This document shows positions 60,952 to 64,000 of a DNA stretch of 64,000 bases, piece after piece. The stretch covers positions 124,001-188,000 of the forward strand of contig DAHUXM010000018.1 in NCBI GenBank assembly GCA_027307165.1, written 5' to 3'. Under the pieces are notes generated by a model. The model was not told the DNA's origin. It saw nothing but the letters and a program-made list of their open reading frames with translations, and ran no database searches. This DNA is from Gemmatimonadota bacterium. Its GTDB lineage: Bacteria; Gemmatimonadota; Gemmatimonadetes; Gemmatimonadales; Gemmatimonadaceae. How positions within the stretch are numbered: the first letter of the stretch is position 1; each line of letters opens with the position of its first letter. Position numbers and translations under genes: made by a program.

Positions 60952-63900
60952 ATGCGGAAGCGCACCGTCGCTGCTGCCACGGTGGGTGCTGTCGTCGTGC
61001 TGGCGATGCTGATCGCTGGTACGGTGCTTTTCGTCACGCAAACGGATTGGGGCAGAAAGAAGGTTGGCGGTTACGTGATCGGCCTGATAAAGCAAGCTGC
61101 GCACGGATACGTAACCGTCGACCGGGTCGACGGCAACTTGCTGAATGGCGCGACGATCGTCGGTCTCACAATTACTGACAGCGCACACGCGCCATTCGTC
61201 AAAGCGGATACCGTAGTCGCCACTTACGGAATCGGCGACCTCATCAACAAGCGCATATACCTGGACAATGTCCGCATCGTGCATCCCGTCATCGTCCTGG
61301 ACCGGATGCCGGGTGGCAAGTGGAACTACGACAGGATCTTTCCGCGCGACACGACTCAGCCGCCGGGTCCGCCGGGCTTTCTGTCATGGATCACGCTGCG
61401 CAACGTTACGATGGTGGATGGCGAAGTCACCGCGCACAGTCCATGGGCGCCAAGCGATACGCTCAAGGGAACCAAACGAGACAGCGTCATACGGTTCACG
61501 CTCAGCCCGCTCGCGCGGCTCAACGTGCAGCGCGTCACCGGCGGATTTCAGAAGACATCGCAGTTCAGGAACATCTACGGAACATTTCCGTTGATGCGGC
61601 TGGAGGACCCGAACGACCTTCGCCAGATCATCGATGTGTCGTCACTGCGCATGACCGCAGAGCCGCTGCGACCGCCTTCGGTGCGGGTGACCGACGTGAA
61701 GGGACGTTTCATTCTTCTTGCGGATTCGTTGTACTTCCGGGGCATCAACGCAACGCTTGCGAGCTCCAGGCTCTCGAACGGAACCGGACGCTACAATTTC
61801 AACAGCGACGATCTGAGGCTCCGGTTGCACGCGGACACCGTAGCAACCAACGACCTGCTGTGGATCGACCCCAGCATACCCAAGGACGGGTCGGGCAAGC
61901 TGGATTTTGCGCTCGACTGGGTAGGACCAACGAGCGATTATCTCGCGACGAATGCTTCACTCGCCGTTGCCGGTGCCACGATGTCAGGAAGTCTCGGCAC
62001 GCTGGTTACCGACACTGTCGCGTTTCACGACACCAAGCTGCGCTTCAGCCATCTCGACACGCGCACCATCCAGCAGCTGTTTCCGACGATCATATCACCG
62101 CGTCAGGGCTACCTCAACGGCCGCATGGCTGCGCGCGGCGGCTTCGGTGCCATGCGCATCGACGGCGACGTTGCGTTCCAGGATCCGATCACCGGCACGA
62201 GCCGCGTCATCGCGCTCGGCACCGTTGGCGCGAGCAAGGGCATCCTGCGGGCGACCGACCTGCACCTGACGTTCTCGCCACTCAAAGTGTCGCTCGCGCG
62301 TGCGGTCGATCCCACTCTGCCGATCGGAGGCACGATCAATGGCAAGCTGGTGCTCAACGGCTCCAGCGCAACGGGTCTCACGGCGACCGGCGACCTGGTC
62401 CACGACGACGTAACGGGAAAATCGCACGTTACCGGCAGTGGGACGTACGCACGCGGCAACCGTACGCCCCTCATCAATGCGAATCTGCAGCTTCTGCCGC
62501 TCTCGCTCGCGACCGTCGGCCAGTTCGTGACCGCGGCTGGGCTGCGCGGCACGCTCACCGGTCCGATTTCCGCGACTGGGCCAATGCAGAATCTCGCTGT
62601 TGCCGCGGACCTGACGGCGCCCGCTGGGGGAACCATCGTCGCCCACGGCACCGTCGATCTGGAATCTCGTCCGCAGAGCTATGATCTCACCCTCAAAGCC
62701 CACCTCTTCGACGCCAGCCAGATTAGCAGCAAGGCACCCTCGTCCCTGCTCACGGCAGACGTTGCGGCCCGCGGGGCGGGCTTCGATCCGGCAATCTTGA
62801 ATGCGACGGCGACTGCGAACGTACAGACGTCAACCTACGACAGCGTCACGGTTGATTCCGCAACTGTACGACTTGCAGCTGCGAATGGCCTTCTGACCGT
62901 CGATACGCTCTCCGTCCACGTCCCGCACGGCTACGCGAATGCGTCAGGTCAGTTGGGGCTCGTCGCAGGCTCCACCGGAAAGCTCAGCTACGCAGTGTCG
63001 ATCGACTCGCTCGGCGCACTGTCACGGATACTGCCGCCGACCGATACGGGTGCGGTGACACCGCGACCTGCAATTCTCGCACAGCGAGTCGCGCGCGCCG
63101 ATTCAGCGCGGGCACAAGCTGCCAGAGCGACGGTTGCCGAGCGAGCTGTCACCGGAGCGCCGGTCCCGGCGTTTCCCGTCGATACGCCAAGAGCCGTCCC
63201 GCGCAACGCTCTGCGGGGATCGATCGTCGCGAAGGGTGCGGCCACCGGCAACATCCACACATTCGACATGGCAGGCTCGGGGACCGCAACCGACATTGTC
63301 GCATTCGGAAGCGCCGCCCATGCGATTCGCGCCAACTACACATGGACCAGCGCGCTCACGCCGCAGTCGCGCGTCAGTGCGCAGGCCAGTGCTGTCAACG
63401 TTATGGCGCTCGGGTTCGCACTCGACACCGTAACGCTCACCAGTTCGTACGCCAAGCCCAGTGGGAACATTACGCTGGCGATTCACCAGGATTCGAACCG
63501 GGTCTACAACGCCAGCGCGCAGTTCACGCTCGACAAAGACCGGGATGACCTGCTGCTCGACCAGTTGCGTCTCAAGTTCGACACCACCGTATATGCCAGT
63601 ACGGGGCCGGCGAAGATCCATTTCGATCCGACGGAAACGTCGATCGAACACTTCGAGATCAAGAGCGCGTCTGGTGGACGTGTGTACGTCAATGGCAAGA
63701 TACCGGTAAATGGCAACGCCGATCTGGAACTGCACGTGACGCAATTCGAGATCGGCAACATTGCAGCCCTGCTGCAGAGCGACGTGAACGCGCGCGGCCT
63801 CGTATCCGTCGACGCACACCTGCGCGGAACTCGTGCGGCGCCGGTCATCGACGGCGCATTCGGCCTCGAGCGACTCGTATACCAGGGCCGCGCGACACCG

Positions 63901-64000
63901 GAAGTACACGGCCGCGTCAAGTACGCTGACGAAACATTGCAGACAAACATCACCGCGGGCCGCGAAGGGGGACCGCCGATGCTGGTTGCGCGCGGCACCG
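60952..64000 (+). CDS. tamB: AsmA/TamB-like inner-membrane transport protein (3' end outside the window)
   Basis: The frame is open from the ATG at 60952, directly after the preceding stop, to the window edge (1016 codons). The first 28 residues hold one membrane helix (VGAVVVLAMLIAGTVLFV); a TDWGRKKVGGYVI segment follows and then long beta-strand-rich repeats of the AsmA-like type (VTVDRVDGNLLNGATIVGLT, VRIVHPVIVLDRMPGGKWNYDRI, GTVDLESRPQSYDLTLKA). The conserved TamB C-terminal domain would lie beyond the edge. Spans the periplasm and, with the Omp85 partner, is thought to move lipids or assemble outer membrane proteins. Confidence 0.88.
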   Translation, partial: MRKRTVAAATVGAVVVLAMLIAGTVLFVTQTDWGRKKVGGYVIGLIKQAAHGYVTVDRVDGNLLNGATIVGLTITDSAHAPFVKADTVVATYGIGDLINKRIYLDNVRIVHPVIVLDRMPGGKWNYDRIFPRDTTQPPGPPGFLSWITLRNVTMVDGEVTAHSPWAPSDTLKGTKRDSVIRFTLSPLARLNVQRVTGGFQKTSQFRNIYGTFPLMRLEDPNDLRQIIDVSSLRMTAEPLRPPSVRVTDVKGRFILLADSLYFRGINATLASSRLSNGTGRYNFNSDDLRLRLHADTVATNDLLWIDPSIPKDGSGKLDFALDWVGPTSDYLATNASLAVAGATMSGSLGTLVTDTVAFHDTKLRFSHLDTRTIQQLFPTIISPRQGYLNGRMAARGGFGAMRIDGDVAFQDPITGTSRVIALGTVGASKGILRATDLHLTFSPLKVSLARAVDPTLPIGGTINGKLVLNGSSATGLTATGDLVHDDVTGKSHVTGSGTYARGNRTPLINANLQLLPLSLATVGQFVTAAGLRGTLTGPISATGPMQNLAVAADLTAPAGGTIVAHGTVDLESRPQSYDLTLKAHLFDASQISSKAPSSLLTADVAARGAGFDPAILNATATANVQTSTYDSVTVDSATVRLAAANGLLTVDTLSVHVPHGYANASGQLGLVAGSTGKLSYAVSIDSLGALSRILPPTDTGAVTPRPAILAQRVARADSARAQAARATVAERAVTGAPVPAFPVDTPRAVPRNALRGSIVAKGAATGNIHTFDMAGSGTATDIVAFGSAAHAIRANYTWTSALTPQSRVSAQASAVNVMALGFALDTVTLTSSYAKPSGNITLAIHQDSNRVYNASAQFTLDKDRDDLLLDQLRLKFDTTVYASTGPAKIHFDPTETSIEHFEIKSASGGRVYVNGKIPVNGNADLELHVTQFEIGNIAALLQSDVNARGLVSVDAHLRGTRAAPVIDGAFGLERLVYQGRATPEVHGRVKYADETLQTNITAGREGGPPMLVARGT

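Overview
The window looks like a chromosomal stretch of a free-living, GC-rich, Gram-negative bacterium. The lineage is an inference. The combination of DUF1800/DUF1501 pairs, a large regulatory-domain TonB-type receptor, a caa3 oxidase cluster, an erythrin-VIT (MbfA) iron exporter, a basic/glutamine-rich Rho and a TamA/TamB-like pair is most like Gemmatimonadota, but no rRNA or other lineage marker is present. Nearly all of the window is ordinary coding sequence. No rRNA, tRNA, CRISPR array or complete prophage was seen.

Layout. 1-5.8 kb (minus): a lipid-free secreted beta-propeller protein, yggT, then a SAM-II-like riboswitch with an intrinsic terminator, metH, and the start of a homocysteine methyltransferase/methylene-THF reductase gene. 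6-9.6 kb (plus): EVE-domain gene, then a TetR regulator with a perfect palindromic operator, a TolC-type channel and an HlyD/EmrA-type adaptor. 9.7-12.9 kb: ECF sigma factor, one-helix anti-sigma candidate, CnrX/Spy-like periplasmic protein, a paired-palindrome repeat, MbfA and an NTF2-like lipoprotein. 13-20 kb: DUF1800, AI-2E family permease, double UspA, Ca2+-type P-ATPase; leuS converges on the ATPase with a 21-bp overlap.

22-29 kb: aspA, then the compact caa3 cytochrome oxidase operon (subunits II with fused cytochrome c, I, III, IV, and CtaG). 29-33 kb: membrane protein, NagX-type acyltransferase, PBP4-type carboxypeptidase. 32.5-34.4 kb: a saccharopine-dehydrogenase-like gene with its own promoter, long structured leader and intrinsic terminator, and a CoA-binding protein. 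34.6-39.4 kb (minus): GAF-GGDEF cyclase, gyrA, a small mechanosensitive-channel-like protein. 39.4-40.4 kb: remains of a uvrA gene, a zinc-ribbon protein and a 52-bp tandem repeat. 40.4-44.8 kb: an MDR dehydrogenase divergent from an odhB-LOG-lpd operon (2-oxoacid dehydrogenase E2 and E3). 44.9-49.2 kb: DUF1800-DUF1501 pair, strong terminator, and a REP-associated tyrosine transposase (RAYT) whose own reading frame holds a palindrome pair and a 51-bp tandem repeat. 49.4-64 kb: large TonB-type receptor, class A PBP divergent from a polysaccharide-deacetylase-like gene, TPR protein, rho with a prion-like N-terminus, and a TamA-TamB-like pair running off the right edge.

How it fits together: methionine synthesis appears SAM-controlled through RNA; envelope biogenesis and maintenance (PBPs, Omp85/TamB, TonB receptor, ECF stress module, efflux) and aerobic respiration plus TCA-cycle-linked enzymes dominate. 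The most interesting items are the SAM-II/terminator switch at metH, the leader before the saccharopine-dehydrogenase-like gene, the RAYT with palindromes inside it, the decayed uvrA, the receptor with an LTxxQ-like tail and the glutamine/asparagine-rich Rho.
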